NCBI RefSeq assembly: GCF_018531195.1 | Contig: NZ_JAHDYS010000009.1 | Location: forward strand, 124,001-188,000 | Reading direction: 5' to 3' | DNA length: 64,000 bases | Source of the DNA: Pelotalea chapellei | GTDB taxonomy: Bacteria > Desulfobacterota > Desulfuromonadia > Geobacterales > Pseudopelobacteraceae | In this document: piece by piece, positions 27,765-38,156 of the stretch | How positions within the stretch are numbered: position 1 is the first letter of the stretch | Layout: every line of letters starts with the position of its first letter | The notes under the pieces: generated by a model | Databases searched by the model: none | What the model saw: the letters and a program-made list of their open reading frames with translations, nothing else | What the model was told of the DNA's origin: nothing | Made by a program: the position numbers and the translations under genes

Positions 27765-30230
27765 ATGGTAAATCTTACGATAGACAACAGGCAGGTTACT
27801 GCACCCAAGACCGCGACCATTTACGAAGCGGCCGAGATGAATGGAATCAAGATCCCGATTTTGTGCCACGACAAAAAGCTCAAACCTTTCGGCGCCTGCC
27901 GTATGTGCCTTGTCGAGGTAGAACAGATGAAGGGGCGTCAAATTCCAGCATGCACCACACCAGTTACAGAGGGAATGATAATTCATACTGCTACCCCTGA
28001 CATCATTAAAGCCCGCAAGATGGTGTTGGAATTGCTGCTGCTCAATCACCCGATTGACTGTCCGGTTTGCGACAAGGGCGGGGACTGTGATCTTCAAAAC
28101 CTTACGTATGATTATCAAGTCAACGGCAACCGTTTTACAGATGAAAAATTTCACCACCAAATCGATTACAATAATCCTCTGATCGAACGTGACATGAACC
28201 GTTGTATCCTATGTGGCAAATGTGCGCGTATCTGTGATGAAATTGTTAGCTTTGGAGCACTCACTTTTATAGATCGCGGGATTGAAACAAAGATAGGTTG
28301 TGAGTTTGATGGCGCTCTTAACTGCGAATTTTGTGGTTCCTGTGTTTCTGTATGCCCGGTTGGTTCCCTGCTCGCCAGGCCATTCAAATTCAAAGCACGT
28401 TTCTGGTCTCTTACCAAACAAAAAACTGTCTGTGGTTACTGTGGAACCGGTTGCAACCTTACCTTAGGTGTTAAAGACAATAAGGTTCTGACCACCATTT
28501 ATGATCAAGAGCAAGGGTTTCACAAAGGTCAGTTGTGTGTACGCGGACGTTTTGGTTATCAGTTCATTAACAGTGAAAAGCGGCTCACTAAACCAATGCT
28601 TCGCAAGAATGGCACTTTGGTTGCGGTTGGCTGGGATGAAGCTCTAGATTTTGTCGTTGGAAAGCTCAAGGGAGGCAATGTTGCTGCATTGTCAACTGCA
28701 CGCTTGACCAATGAAGAATTTGTATTGTTCAAGAAAGTAATGGAGCTTTCAGGGTCTAAAGATTTTGATCATTCCGCTGGTTATGCACATTCAGCACTTA
28801 CAGAAGGCTTTGCACGTAGTTTCGGAACAACCGCTTCACCTGCAACAATACCCGACATTCAAAAAAGCAATTTTTTATTGGTGATTAAGAGCGATGCCTA
28901 TGAGACACATCCTGTCGCAGGCTTTGAAATCAACATGGCTGTGAAAAACAAAGGTGTCGTACTTAATATCCTTTCAGACAAACATGGAAAATTAGGCAAG
29001 CTTCCAGGCGCAAAGACTCTGCTTCATGTTCCAGGCAGCGAGATTGCTCTTGTCAATGCTCTTTCAAAAGTAATTCTCGACGGGAAGAAAGCAGCAGGAA
29101 TCGCTTCATCCGTTGTTGGTTACAGTCAGCTTGAGCAGTCCCTTTCCGATTGTTCCGTGGAAGCTGTTGCTGCCACATGCGGAGTGAGTGTTAACGATAT
29201 CATCGAACTCGCTAATGATTACTCTGCGGCAGAAAAAGCTCTGATTGTATTCCCTGTGGGTTTGGCATACCCCGGTCATAACGCAGAGTTGGCCAGTGCC
29301 ATAGCAAATTTGGCCATTCTTGCTGGCAAAATTGGAAGCGAAGGCTCCGGCGTACTCTGTATGTCAGAGAAAAATAATAGCCAAGGTGCAGTTGACATGG
29401 GTTTCTACCCTTCTCAGGATGGAAAAAATGCCCAGCAGATTTTGGACGGATGTGCCTCTGGAACTGTAAAGACTCTCTTTATTGCCGGAGAAAATCCGGT
29501 AGTGTCGTACCCTGATCGCACTAAAACAGCGGCTGCGCTTGATAAGGTTGATTGCCTGATTGTATCTGAGCTGTTCCTTAGCGAAACAGCTGCAATGGCC
29601 GACGTGGTGTTACCCGCCTGCTCTTTTGCAGAAAAAGAAGGTACTTTTACTGCTGCAGATAGGCGTGTGCAGCATATAAAACCGGCAATACGTAAAATCG
29701 GCCTGAGCCGTTCTGATTTTGAAATATTCGGAGTTTTAATTTCCAGACTTGGAGGTGAAGTTCCGGTGTCATCAGCCACCGTTTTTAGTGAAATTGCCTC
29801 AAATACAAGTGGTTATGCGGGAATGTCTTATGCTGCTCTTGGTGAATCCGGAGCGTTTGCTCCTGTCGATATCAAACCCGCCTTTGTGGATGTCAAGGCT
29901 CCCGGGCAGACTAGGCAAGCAGGTAAACTTGCACTGTTGACTGGTAGCTCATTATATCACTGCGGCACTATGTCTCAATATGGTGAAGGTCCAATGCATG
30001 TTTGTCCTGAAGGGTACCTTGAAATTTCCCGCAAGGATGCAGCAAATAACAAAATTTCAGAAAATGATCTGTTGACGGTTACTTCTGCTAGCGGCAGTGT
30101 CCAGCTTAAGGCACGGATAACCCCACGTATGTCTGAAGGCGTTGTCTTCACTCCGTACCATTTTAGCTCTGCATCTGTTAATCAGGCATGGAACGGAACA
30201 GAAGTAACGTGGGTAACGCTGAATAAGTAG
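27765..30230 (+). CDS. nuoG: NADH-quinone oxidoreductase subunit G
   Basis: The 821-residue iron-sulfur subunit of the electron-input arm. N-terminal [2Fe-2S] ligands (LCHDKKLKPFGACRMC), the His-Cys3 cluster (DCPVCDKGGDCDLQ), two 4Fe clusters (CILCGKCARICDE and CEFCGSCVSVCPVG), then the N7-type motif CGYCGTGC and a molybdopterin-oxidoreductase-like domain from about 235 to the end. The latter is structural in complex I. ATG at 27765 follows GAGGTTGAG. Confidence 0.96.
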   Translation: MVNLTIDNRQVTAPKTATIYEAAEMNGIKIPILCHDKKLKPFGACRMCLVEVEQMKGRQIPACTTPVTEGMIIHTATPDIIKARKMVLELLLLNHPIDCPVCDKGGDCDLQNLTYDYQVNGNRFTDEKFHHQIDYNNPLIERDMNRCILCGKCARICDEIVSFGALTFIDRGIETKIGCEFDGALNCEFCGSCVSVCPVGSLLARPFKFKARFWSLTKQKTVCGYCGTGCNLTLGVKDNKVLTTIYDQEQGFHKGQLCVRGRFGYQFINSEKRLTKPMLRKNGTLVAVGWDEALDFVVGKLKGGNVAALSTARLTNEEFVLFKKVMELSGSKDFDHSAGYAHSALTEGFARSFGTTASPATIPDIQKSNFLLVIKSDAYETHPVAGFEINMAVKNKGVVLNILSDKHGKLGKLPGAKTLLHVPGSEIALVNALSKVILDGKKAAGIASSVVGYSQLEQSLSDCSVEAVAATCGVSVNDIIELANDYSAAEKALIVFPVGLAYPGHNAELASAIANLAILAGKIGSEGSGVLCMSEKNNSQGAVDMGFYPSQDGKNAQQILDGCASGTVKTLFIAGENPVVSYPDRTKTAAALDKVDCLIVSELFLSETAAMADVVLPACSFAEKEGTFTAADRRVQHIKPAIRKIGLSRSDFEIFGVLISRLGGEVPVSSATVFSEIASNTSGYAGMSYAALGESGAFAPVDIKPAFVDVKAPGQTRQAGKLALLTGSSLYHCGTMSQYGEGPMHVCPEGYLEISRKDAANNKISENDLLTVTSASGSVQLKARITPRMSEGVVFTPYHFSSASVNQAWNGTEVTWVTLNK

Positions 30231-30285
30231 CCTTGAAAATTAGTCACTTCTCGGACTTTTAATAATCCAAGGGAAAGAGGGTCAG

Positions 30286-31341
30286 ATGGGAATGGAAATT
30301 TTAGGACTACCGATGATGTATTACATCGCCATGGTTGCCAAGGTCTTAGTTGCATTTGTTTTCGTGCTGCTGACCGTGGCCTATGCTACCTATGCCGAAC
30401 GGAAGATCATTGGTCATATGCAGGTACGTGTCGGGCCGATGCGCACTGGCTGGCATGGTCTGTTGCAGCCGATTGCAGACGGAGTTAAGCTCTTCTTCAA
30501 GGAAGAGATCATACCTTCTCAAGCGAGCACTTTTGCCTTCCTGTTGGCTCCTTTGATCGCACTTGTTCCTGCATTCATAACCTTTGCGGTTATTCCTTTC
30601 GGCGGCGTTATAGAGGTTGCTGGGTACAAGATACCGTTGCAGGTTGCTAGCTATATCGATACCGCTACCGGGCAGATACATGATCTCAATGTAGGTGCTC
30701 TGTACATACTTGCCATGTCTTCCCTAGGTGTGTACGGGATTGTTCTTGCTGGCTGGGCCTCCAATAGCAAGTATTCTTTAATGGGTGGTTTGCGCGCCTC
30801 GGCCCAGATGATTTCCTACGAGTTGTCTGCTGGACTTTCTATTGTAGCTGTCTTTATGCTCTCCGGCACCTTATCTCTAAGTGAGATAGTTAATCAGCAA
30901 TCAACAATTTGGTTTGCATTCAAGCAACCACTTGCATTCTGCCTTTTTTTCATCTGCTCGCTGGCTGAAATTAACCGTACACCCTTTGACCTCCCAGAGG
31001 CTGAAACAGAACTGGTTTCAGGATTTTGCACGGAATACTCCAGTATGAAGTACGCCATGTTCTTCATGGCAGAATATGCCAATATGGTAACAGTGTGTGC
31101 TCTGACGGCGACACTTTTTCTTGGTGGATGGCAAGGACCGTTTGTTAGCTCCTTTGCGCTACTTGGTCCTGTCTACTTTATTGCCAAAGTGTATGCTCTC
31201 ATGTTTTTCTGCATGTGGATACGTGCCACGCTACCCCGTTATCGCTACGACCAACTGATGCACCTTGGATGGAAAGTTATGATCCCTCTTTCCCTAATTA
31301 ATATCGTTGTTACCGGTGTCATTGGTTACGTTATCAAGTAG
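30286..31341 (+). CDS. nuoH: NADH-quinone oxidoreductase subunit H
   Basis: The membrane subunit that links the quinone site to the proton-pumping arm. It is 351 residues with about eight helices, YAERKIIGHMQVRVGPMRTGWHG as the quinone-loop region, and INRTPFDLPEAETELVSGF. Two closely spaced ATGs (30286 and 30292) follow AAAGAGGG. Confidence 0.97.
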   Translation: MGMEILGLPMMYYIAMVAKVLVAFVFVLLTVAYATYAERKIIGHMQVRVGPMRTGWHGLLQPIADGVKLFFKEEIIPSQASTFAFLLAPLIALVPAFITFAVIPFGGVIEVAGYKIPLQVASYIDTATGQIHDLNVGALYILAMSSLGVYGIVLAGWASNSKYSLMGGLRASAQMISYELSAGLSIVAVFMLSGTLSLSEIVNQQSTIWFAFKQPLAFCLFFICSLAEINRTPFDLPEAETELVSGFCTEYSSMKYAMFFMAEYANMVTVCALTATLFLGGWQGPFVSSFALLGPVYFIAKVYALMFFCMWIRATLPRYRYDQLMHLGWKVMIPLSLINIVVTGVIGYVIK

Positions 31342-31380
31342 CAGAATCAGTCACGCAACTTAAAGAACAAGGATGGAATT

Positions 31381-31785
31381 ATGAATCCGATTACACCGAT
31401 CATAAACGGCCTAAAGATCACACTTTCACATCTCTTCAAAAAACCGGTCACTCTGCAATACCCGGACGAGAGGCCCAATGTGGCTCAACGTTACAGAGGA
31501 CTGCATGCTCTGAATGTTTCCCATAACAAAGCCAAGTGTGTTGCCTGCTATCTCTGTCCTACAGTGTGTCCAGCCAAATGCATAACTGTCGAAGCTGGTG
31601 AAGACGCTAATCACGATAAATACGCAGAAAAATACGAAATTGACATGCTTCGCTGTATTTTTTGCGGTTACTGCGTTGAAGCTTGCCCGGTTGATGCAAT
31701 TCGCATGACTGGTCAATTTGAGTTGGCTAATTTTAGCCGTGAAGATTTTGTGTTCACCAAGGAACGACTCTTAGAAAAGAAATAA
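31381..31785 (+). CDS. nuoI: NADH-quinone oxidoreductase subunit I
   Basis: A 134-residue subunit with two [4Fe-4S] clusters (N6a, N6b): CVACYLCPTVCPAKC and CIFCGYCVEACPVDAI. The N-terminal amphipathic helix (ITLSHLFKKPVTLQYP) anchors it to the membrane side. It connects NuoG electrons to NuoB. Confidence 0.97.
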   Translation: MNPITPIINGLKITLSHLFKKPVTLQYPDERPNVAQRYRGLHALNVSHNKAKCVACYLCPTVCPAKCITVEAGEDANHDKYAEKYEIDMLRCIFCGYCVEACPVDAIRMTGQFELANFSREDFVFTKERLLEKK

Positions 31786-31796
31786 AGGAGCAGTGC

Positions 31797-32300
31797 ATGG
31801 AAACCCTTTTCTTCGCAATCATCACGCTGGTGGCTGTTGTGTCAGCGATCCTGGTGATCACCTGCAAAAACCCGATCAATAGCGCTTTATCTTTGATCCT
31901 AACTTTCTTCTGTCTGGCCACGTATTACGTGATGCTTGATGCCCCGTTCATGGCAGCTGTTCAAGTCATGGTATACGCGGGAGCCATCATGGTTTTAATT
32001 GTTTTTGTTATCATGCTTCTAAATGTTCGTGTTGATGCTCATAAAAAGCAAACTCATAAGGTGGCCCTCGGTTGTATCATTGGTCTTTTTACTCTTATAA
32101 ATACTGCATTTTTGATTTTTAAAAGTCGCGCCGCCATGCCTATGGGTCCATATAACGGAAGTATCATAAAGCAAATTGGACATACCGAATTGATCGGCAA
32201 AGAAATGTTCACGACATTTCTTCTTCCTTTCGAAATAACTTCGATCCTGTTGCTGGTTGCTATTATCGGCGCTGTAATTTTGGCCAAGAAAAAAATATAG
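31797..32300 (+). CDS. nuoJ: NADH-quinone oxidoreductase subunit J
   Basis: A 167-residue membrane subunit with five helices and the conserved third helix AVQVMVYAGAIMVLIVFVIMLL containing the pi-bulge region. It begins 11 bases after nuoI with AAGGAG upstream. Confidence 0.95.
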   Translation: METLFFAIITLVAVVSAILVITCKNPINSALSLILTFFCLATYYVMLDAPFMAAVQVMVYAGAIMVLIVFVIMLLNVRVDAHKKQTHKVALGCIIGLFTLINTAFLIFKSRAAMPMGPYNGSIIKQIGHTELIGKEMFTTFLLPFEITSILLLVAIIGAVILAKKKI

Positions 32301-32317
32301 ACTGAGGGATCTTTGAC

Positions 32318-32620
32318 ATGGAAAACCTGAACAGCTATCTCATCGTCAGTGCCATATTGTTTTCAATAGGGACAATAGGCGTGCTAACCCGCAAAAATGC
32401 CATCGTAATGTTTATGTGCATTGAATTGATGCTTAATGCCGTCAATCTGACCTTTGTCGCTTTTTCAAGATATCTTGGCAATCTTGACGGACAGGTGTTC
32501 GTGTTTTTTGTCATGACTGTAGCCGCTGCTGAGGCAGCTGTTGGTCTTGCCTTGATGATAGCCTTCTACAACAATAGGGAATCGATTGACGTCGATGACG
32601 TCAATCTGATGAAGTGGTAA
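32318..32620 (+). CDS. nuoK: NADH-quinone oxidoreductase subunit K
   Basis: A 100-residue three-helix membrane subunit. The two conserved membrane glutamates are visible in [13 protein letters not shown] and [16 protein letters not shown]. It belongs to the E-channel of the membrane arm. Confidence 0.97.
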   Translation: MENLNSYLIVSAILFSIGTIGVLTRKNAIVMFMCIELMLNAVNLTFVAFSRYLGNLDGQVFVFFVMTVAAAEAAVGLALMIAFYNNRESIDVDDVNLMKW

Positions 32621-32676
32621 CACGCTAGTACAATCCATACAGAAAACGTTTAACGATTGCATAAAAGGAGTCTTAC

Positions 32677-34683
32677 ATGTTTGACAACGTATGGCTAATC
32701 CCGCTTTTCCCGCTCATCGGATTCCTGATCAATGGTTTTTTCGGGAAGAAGATCAAGAATGAGGCAGTTATTGGCGGAATTGGCACACTGATGATTTTTC
32801 TGTCATTCATCGTGTCATGCGGAATTCTCATGCAGATGATTGGTCTTCCGGCAGAACAGAGAGTCTTTGAGAAAGTTGTTTTTCCCTGGATTCATTCTGG
32901 AAACCTAAAGGTTGATATGGCCTTCCTGCTTGACCCGCTTTCTTGTGTCATGATCATGGTTGTAACCGGGGTAGGAACTCTCATTCATCTCTACTCGATT
33001 GGTTATATGCATGGAGAAGAGGGCTTTTATAGATTTTTTGCCTATCTTAATCTGTTTTGCATGTCAATGCTCCTGCTTGTACTTGGAAACAACATGCTTG
33101 TCATGTTTATCGGATGGGAAGGTGTTGGACTTTGTTCTTACCTGCTGATTGGATATTACTTTCACAAAAAGTCTGCTGGGGATGCCGCTAAAAAAGCGTT
33201 TGTTATGAACAGGGTGGGGGATTTCGGTTTCCTTATCGGTATGTTTACCTTGTTCTGGTGGTTCGGCAGCAATCACAATATCTGGACCATCAACTTCACC
33301 GAAATTAAGGCAGCATCTCATTTGCTTCCCTATGGTGGCGTTGTAACCGTCGCCACTCTGTGTTTTTTCCTTGGTGCGACTGGTAAATCTGCACAGCTTC
33401 CCCTCTATACATGGTTGCCGGATGCCATGGAAGGCCCCACTCCGGTTTCAGCTCTAATTCACGCAGCTACAATGGTTACTGCCGGTGTATATATGATCGG
33501 CAGGATGAGCTTTGTTTTTATCAAATCTCCAGAAACCATGATGGTGGTTGCGGTAATTGGCGCTGCAACGGCAATTTTTGCAGCAACAATTGGTACTGCG
33601 CAAAATGATATAAAGCGTGTACTTGCCTATTCGACAGTCTCGCAACTTGGTTTCATGTTTTTGGCTATGGGTGTTGGCGCCTTCACTGCAGGCATTTTTC
33701 ACCTGATGACACATGCATTCTTTAAGGCTTGTCTGTTCCTCGGTTCTGGCTCAGTGATTCATTCGATGCATCACGCACTTCATCATGCCCATTCTCACGA
33801 TGATGCGCAAGATATGCGAAATATGGGCGGATTAAAATCTGCCATGCCAATCACCTTCATTACTTTCCTTGTATCAACTATAGCAATTGCCGGTATACCA
33901 GGTTTTTCAGGATTCTTTTCAAAGGATGAGATCCTCTGGCAAGCCTTCTCCAATCCTTTTCATGGACAATTGAACATGGTCCTTTGGGGCGTTGGTGCAA
34001 TAGCCGCCTGTTTTACTGCTTTTTATATGTTCCGTCTCGTATTCATGACTTTTTTCGGGGAATGCCGCATCACTCCAAAAGCAAAAGGTCACTTACACGA
34101 ATCTCCTTTGGTAATAACCATTCCTTTGATGGTACTCGGTTTGCTGGCAGTTGTTGGCGGATACATAGGTCTGCCTAAACTGATTGGTGACATGCTTGGG
34201 GGCATTCCCAATTATTTTGAGCACTGGCTTGAGCCTGTTTTTGCGCAAGCACATGAATACAGCACACAGTATGCTCATGCAGGTGGTCATCATAGCCATT
34301 CTCTCGAATGGGGGCTCATGGGGCTGTCCGTTGTCATCGCATTGATCGGAATCACCATTGCATTTACGCTCTATATTAAGAACACGGAACTTCCTGGCAA
34401 GTTCACTGCTACCTTTCCAGCACTTCATCGTGCCGTATACAACAAATGGTACATGGATGAATTGTATGACTTCGCCATTGTTAACCCCTGCAAAGCATTG
34501 GGTCGGTTCCTCTGGAAGGGTTTCGATGTTGTAGTGATTGACGGAATTGTTAATGGTGTTGCCAATGTAGTTTTGGGCTTTAGCGGTATCTTCCGTTTCA
34601 TTCAGTCTGGTCTGATCGGAAACTATGCCTGGTCCATGGCCTTCGGTGTGGTTGTAATTCTTGGCTACTACGTTTTCAAGTAA
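32677..34683 (+). CDS. nuoL: NADH-quinone oxidoreductase subunit L
   Basis: The distal antiporter-like pump subunit, 668 residues with 14 or more helices and the long C-terminal lateral helix region. Motifs: GWEGVGLCSYLLIGYYF, LPLYTWLPDAMEGPTPVSALIHAATMVTAGVY and KRVLAYSTVSQLGFM. A His-rich loop (HSMHHALHHAHSHDD) follows, as in many NuoL proteins. Confidence 0.97.
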   Translation: MFDNVWLIPLFPLIGFLINGFFGKKIKNEAVIGGIGTLMIFLSFIVSCGILMQMIGLPAEQRVFEKVVFPWIHSGNLKVDMAFLLDPLSCVMIMVVTGVGTLIHLYSIGYMHGEEGFYRFFAYLNLFCMSMLLLVLGNNMLVMFIGWEGVGLCSYLLIGYYFHKKSAGDAAKKAFVMNRVGDFGFLIGMFTLFWWFGSNHNIWTINFTEIKAASHLLPYGGVVTVATLCFFLGATGKSAQLPLYTWLPDAMEGPTPVSALIHAATMVTAGVYMIGRMSFVFIKSPETMMVVAVIGAATAIFAATIGTAQNDIKRVLAYSTVSQLGFMFLAMGVGAFTAGIFHLMTHAFFKACLFLGSGSVIHSMHHALHHAHSHDDAQDMRNMGGLKSAMPITFITFLVSTIAIAGIPGFSGFFSKDEILWQAFSNPFHGQLNMVLWGVGAIAACFTAFYMFRLVFMTFFGECRITPKAKGHLHESPLVITIPLMVLGLLAVVGGYIGLPKLIGDMLGGIPNYFEHWLEPVFAQAHEYSTQYAHAGGHHSHSLEWGLMGLSVVIALIGITIAFTLYIKNTELPGKFTATFPALHRAVYNKWYMDELYDFAIVNPCKALGRFLWKGFDVVVIDGIVNGVANVVLGFSGIFRFIQSGLIGNYAWSMAFGVVVILGYYVFK

Positions 34684-34719
34684 ACGATACTCTGCAATTT
34701 GATAAAGGAGCATGAATTC

Positions 34720-36309
34720 ATGAGTAACCTACTGAGTCTGACGACATTCCTACCGGTACTGGGTGTCCTACTGCTGCTGTTCGTTCCAAAAGACAGCAAG
34801 TCAGTTTTGAGAGGAGTTGCCCTGGCTGTAACTGCAGTGACTTTTGTAGTATCACTGCCGATACTTACCGGATTTCAGACGAATGCCGAATTCCAGTTTG
34901 TTGAGAACATGCCATGGATCGCAGCAGGTCCTTTTGTCATGCGCTACAACATCGGTGTTGATGGAATCAGCCTTTGGCTGGTAATCCTAACAACATTTAT
35001 CATGCCGATTGCGGTTCTTTCCACCTTCACAGCAGTTGAAGAGAAGGTCAAGGAGTACATGATCTGCCTGCTCTTACTTGAGACAGGCATGCTGGGTGCG
35101 TTCATCTCCCTCGATCTTTTCCTGTTCTATATCTTTTGGGAAGTGATGTTAATTCCAATGTACTTCATGATTGGCATCTGGGGCGGGAAAAACAGAATCT
35201 ATGCAGCCGTTAAATTTTTCGTGTACACGATGGTCGGTTCATTGCTGATGCTTGTAGCCCTGATTTTCTTGTACTTTAAGGGGCTCGAAGCAGGTATACC
35301 TGATTTTGGTCTTCTGCAGCTGTTCAATTTGAAGCTGGACCTCTCAACACAAATATGGCTTTTTATGGCTTTTGCTTTTGCCTTTGCCATCAAGGTACCG
35401 ATGTTTCCATTGCATACGTGGTTGCCTGATGCCCATACTGAAGCACCTACAGCTGGTTCTGTAATACTGGCCGCTATTCTGTTGAAAATGGGAACTTACG
35501 GTTACGTACGATTTGCGATGCCGCTGTTCCCCGAAGCTGCCCATAAATTTGCACCTGTGATCGCCACACTGGCAGTGATTGGGATTGTGTATGCTTCTCT
35601 TGTTGCCATGATGCAGGAGGATGTAAAGAAGCTGGTTGCTTACTCATCAGTTGCTCACCTGGGTTTCGTAATGTTGGGTGTGTTTGCCTTCAATCAACAG
35701 GGTATTACGGGCGGCATGTTGCAGATGCTTAACCATGGCGTTTCCACCGGAGCACTGTTCCTTATTGTTGGTTTTATTTATGAACGTCGACATACCCGCT
35801 TGATTACTGATTTCGGGGGGTTGTCAAAGCAGATGCCGGTTTTTGCCACCATTTTCATGATTGTTACTTTCTCGTCTATCGGATTACCTGGCACAAATGG
35901 TTTTGTTGGGGAGTTCCTGGTGTTGATCGGTGCATTCGAGAGCGAATTGCGCTGGTGGACGATCGTAGCTACAAGCGGTGTCATTCTATCAGCAGTTTAT
36001 ATGCTTTGGGTTTTTCAGAGAGTCATGTTTGGAGAGCTCGATAATCCCAAAAACCAAAAACTTCTGGATCTGAATGCTCGTGAAGTTGGCATCATGGTGC
36101 CATTGATAGCGCTGATTTTTTTCATGGGTCTTTATCCCAAACCTTTCATTGATAAAATGGATCCTGCTATAAAGAAGCTCGTTTCACAGGTGCGCCCTGT
36201 GTCTATGACAGCACAGGCCCCTGCAGCTATACCTGTAATGCCTGCCGGTCACCCCGGCATGGAGATCCCGGCTGCAGAACAGAATCTCCCTGCTGGCAAC
36301 GCTCACTAA
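34720..36309 (+). CDS. nuoM: NADH-quinone oxidoreductase subunit M
   Basis: The second antiporter-like subunit, 529 residues. It has FYIFWEVMLIPMYFMIGIWGG, FPLHTWLPDAHTEAPTAGSVILAAILLKMGTYG and KKLVAYSSVAHLGFVMLG. A Pro/Ala/Gly-rich C-terminal tail after about residue 490 is unusual. ATG at 34720 is preceded by AAAGGAG at about 9 bases; a codon at 34699 lies on top of that site and is rejected. Confidence 0.96.
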   Translation: MSNLLSLTTFLPVLGVLLLLFVPKDSKSVLRGVALAVTAVTFVVSLPILTGFQTNAEFQFVENMPWIAAGPFVMRYNIGVDGISLWLVILTTFIMPIAVLSTFTAVEEKVKEYMICLLLLETGMLGAFISLDLFLFYIFWEVMLIPMYFMIGIWGGKNRIYAAVKFFVYTMVGSLLMLVALIFLYFKGLEAGIPDFGLLQLFNLKLDLSTQIWLFMAFAFAFAIKVPMFPLHTWLPDAHTEAPTAGSVILAAILLKMGTYGYVRFAMPLFPEAAHKFAPVIATLAVIGIVYASLVAMMQEDVKKLVAYSSVAHLGFVMLGVFAFNQQGITGGMLQMLNHGVSTGALFLIVGFIYERRHTRLITDFGGLSKQMPVFATIFMIVTFSSIGLPGTNGFVGEFLVLIGAFESELRWWTIVATSGVILSAVYMLWVFQRVMFGELDNPKNQKLLDLNAREVGIMVPLIALIFFMGLYPKPFIDKMDPAIKKLVSQVRPVSMTAQAPAAIPVMPAGHPGMEIPAAEQNLPAGNAH

Positions 36310-36351
36310 GTAAAGAGAAGTACGAGTCAATCCGACTGGAGGATATATTAG

Positions 36352-37809
36352 ATGGACATGATTACTATTCCAGCTGTCAACCTCACACCGATCCTGCCAG
36401 AGATAATACTGTCTGTACTGGCAATGGCACTGTTGCTGATCAACGTATTCGTACAGAGCAGCAAAAAAACGTATCTTAGCTATATCAGTTTCATCGGTGT
36501 TGTTGGCACCGCAGTGCTGGTTGGATCAGGTTGGGGTACTCATATTGAAAGCTTCAGCGGTGCAGTTGTCCAAGATAACTTTGCTACCTTTTTCAAAATG
36601 ATCTTTCTTCTTGCTGCCGGCCTCGCCATTTTAATCGCCGACCAGTACATGGAGCGTGAAGATTGCAATCACGGTGAGCTTTATCCACTGATTTTATTCA
36701 CTGTTGTCGGAATGATGTTAATGGCGGCTGGAACAGACCTTATGACCATTTTCCTTGGTCTTGAAGTTATGTCTGTATCTCTCTATGTGCTGGCCGGATT
36801 CAACCGTGCTAACACAAAATCGAATGAGGCCGGCCTTAAGTACTTCTTGCTCGGTGCATTTTCAACTGGCTTTCTTCTCTATGGAATGGCCCTGACTTAC
36901 GGCGCAACAGGCAGCACTCGCATTTCTGTAATTGCAACTCAAGCTGGTCAAATGGGAATGTCTTCTGGAAATATACTGTTTTTGGCCGGCATGCTGCTGA
37001 TTTTAACTGGTTTCTGTTTCAAGATTGCGGTTGTTCCCTTCCATATGTGGACCCCGGATGTCTATGAGGGTGCTCCGACACCTATGACCGCATTTATGTC
37101 TGCCGGTCCTAAGGCAGCCGGTTTTGCTGCTGCCCTGCGTCTCCTTCTGATTGCTTTCCCGACACTCCAGGCCGATTGGAGTCAGCTTCTTTGGGTACTT
37201 GCTGTGCTCACCATGACAGTCGGAAATATTACTGCACTCCGCCAGGACAACATCAAGCGTATTCTAGCCTATTCTTCCATTGCACATGCAGGTTATGCAC
37301 TTGTCGGTATGGCAGCTGGAAATAGTACAGGTACAGCAGGCATTCTCTTTTACATGCTTTCCTATACCTTCATGAATATCGGCGCTTTTGCAGTGATTAT
37401 CCTGGTCGGTAAAAAAGGTGAGTCTAACGGAAACGTTCAAGATTTCGCAGGCCTTGGTTTCAAACACCCCATGCTTGCCGTCGCAATGACCATCTTTCTT
37501 TTCTCTTTGTCTGGTATGCCGCCAACTGCCGGTTTTATCGGCAAGTTCTATCTTTTCTCGGGTGCCATCCAGAAAGGATATATCTGGTTGGCAGTTATTG
37601 GTGTGCTTAACAGTGCAGCTTCCGTGTACTATTACTTGCGTGTAATGGTGTACATGTACATGAAAGATCCTACCGAGGATTTCGCCTGGACAAAGGTTTC
37701 TGCTCCCATTGCCCTTTGTCTGGTGCTCTCAGTGGCTGGTACAATGGTTCTTGGTATTGTGCCATCTATCATTCTGCAGTATGCACAGGAAGCAATAAAA
37801 CTGATCTAG
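36352..37809 (+). CDS. nuoN: NADH-quinone oxidoreductase subunit N
   Basis: The third antiporter-like subunit (485 residues), with FLGLEVMSVSLYVLAGF, VVPFHMWTPDVYEGAPTPMTAFMSAGPKAAGF and KRILAYSSIAHAGYALVG. It ends the operon; a strong terminator follows 24 bases after the stop. Confidence 0.97.
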   Translation: MDMITIPAVNLTPILPEIILSVLAMALLLINVFVQSSKKTYLSYISFIGVVGTAVLVGSGWGTHIESFSGAVVQDNFATFFKMIFLLAAGLAILIADQYMEREDCNHGELYPLILFTVVGMMLMAAGTDLMTIFLGLEVMSVSLYVLAGFNRANTKSNEAGLKYFLLGAFSTGFLLYGMALTYGATGSTRISVIATQAGQMGMSSGNILFLAGMLLILTGFCFKIAVVPFHMWTPDVYEGAPTPMTAFMSAGPKAAGFAAALRLLLIAFPTLQADWSQLLWVLAVLTMTVGNITALRQDNIKRILAYSSIAHAGYALVGMAAGNSTGTAGILFYMLSYTFMNIGAFAVIILVGKKGESNGNVQDFAGLGFKHPMLAVAMTIFLFSLSGMPPTAGFIGKFYLFSGAIQKGYIWLAVIGVLNSAASVYYYLRVMVYMYMKDPTEDFAWTKVSAPIALCLVLSVAGTMVLGIVPSIILQYAQEAIKLI

Positions 37810-37833
37810 ACACAATCGGTTAAATATTAATAC

Positions 37834-37865
37834 AAAGGACAGCTTTTTTGGCTGTCCTTTTTTTA
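37834..37865 (+). terminator. Intrinsic terminator of the nuo operon
   Basis: A 10-bp stem AAAGGACAGC / GCTGTCCTTT (37834-37843 and 37851-37860) with a 7-base loop is followed by a T-run. It is placed right after nuoN and so ends the 14-gene transcript. Confidence 0.92.
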
Positions 37866-38156
37866 TCTCAGTTGTCGCAGTGGTGAAAAATTTTAACAGT
37901 ATCGAAGCGGCTCTGTGACTTTGTAGTTACAACCTATAAAATAATTAGAAACTTGGTGGAATTCAAGAGCTTGTGTAAGCGTCAGGGGTAAAGTGGTGGG
38001 AAACTGAGTTTCGAATTACATGGTGTCAAATGACATTTTTCAATCTTTAAATGGTGGTAGGAGAAGGAACGATAGACGCGAGTATGACATTAAAATAGCT
38101 TTCAACCTTAAGACAGGAAATTTTAAGCACAATCCTTTGGAATTTTGGCTGAAACC
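37866..38156. other. Intergenic stretch after nuo, no convincing gene
   Basis: AT-rich sequence between the nuo terminator and the convergent DUF2288 gene. The only ORF of note is a 54-codon plus-strand frame (38020-38184) that reads RRRNDRREYDIKIAFNL, faintly like the start of a PilZ domain. It has no ribosome binding site and runs into the DUF2288 gene on the other strand. It may be a gene remnant; I see no RNA gene or repeat. Confidence 0.4.
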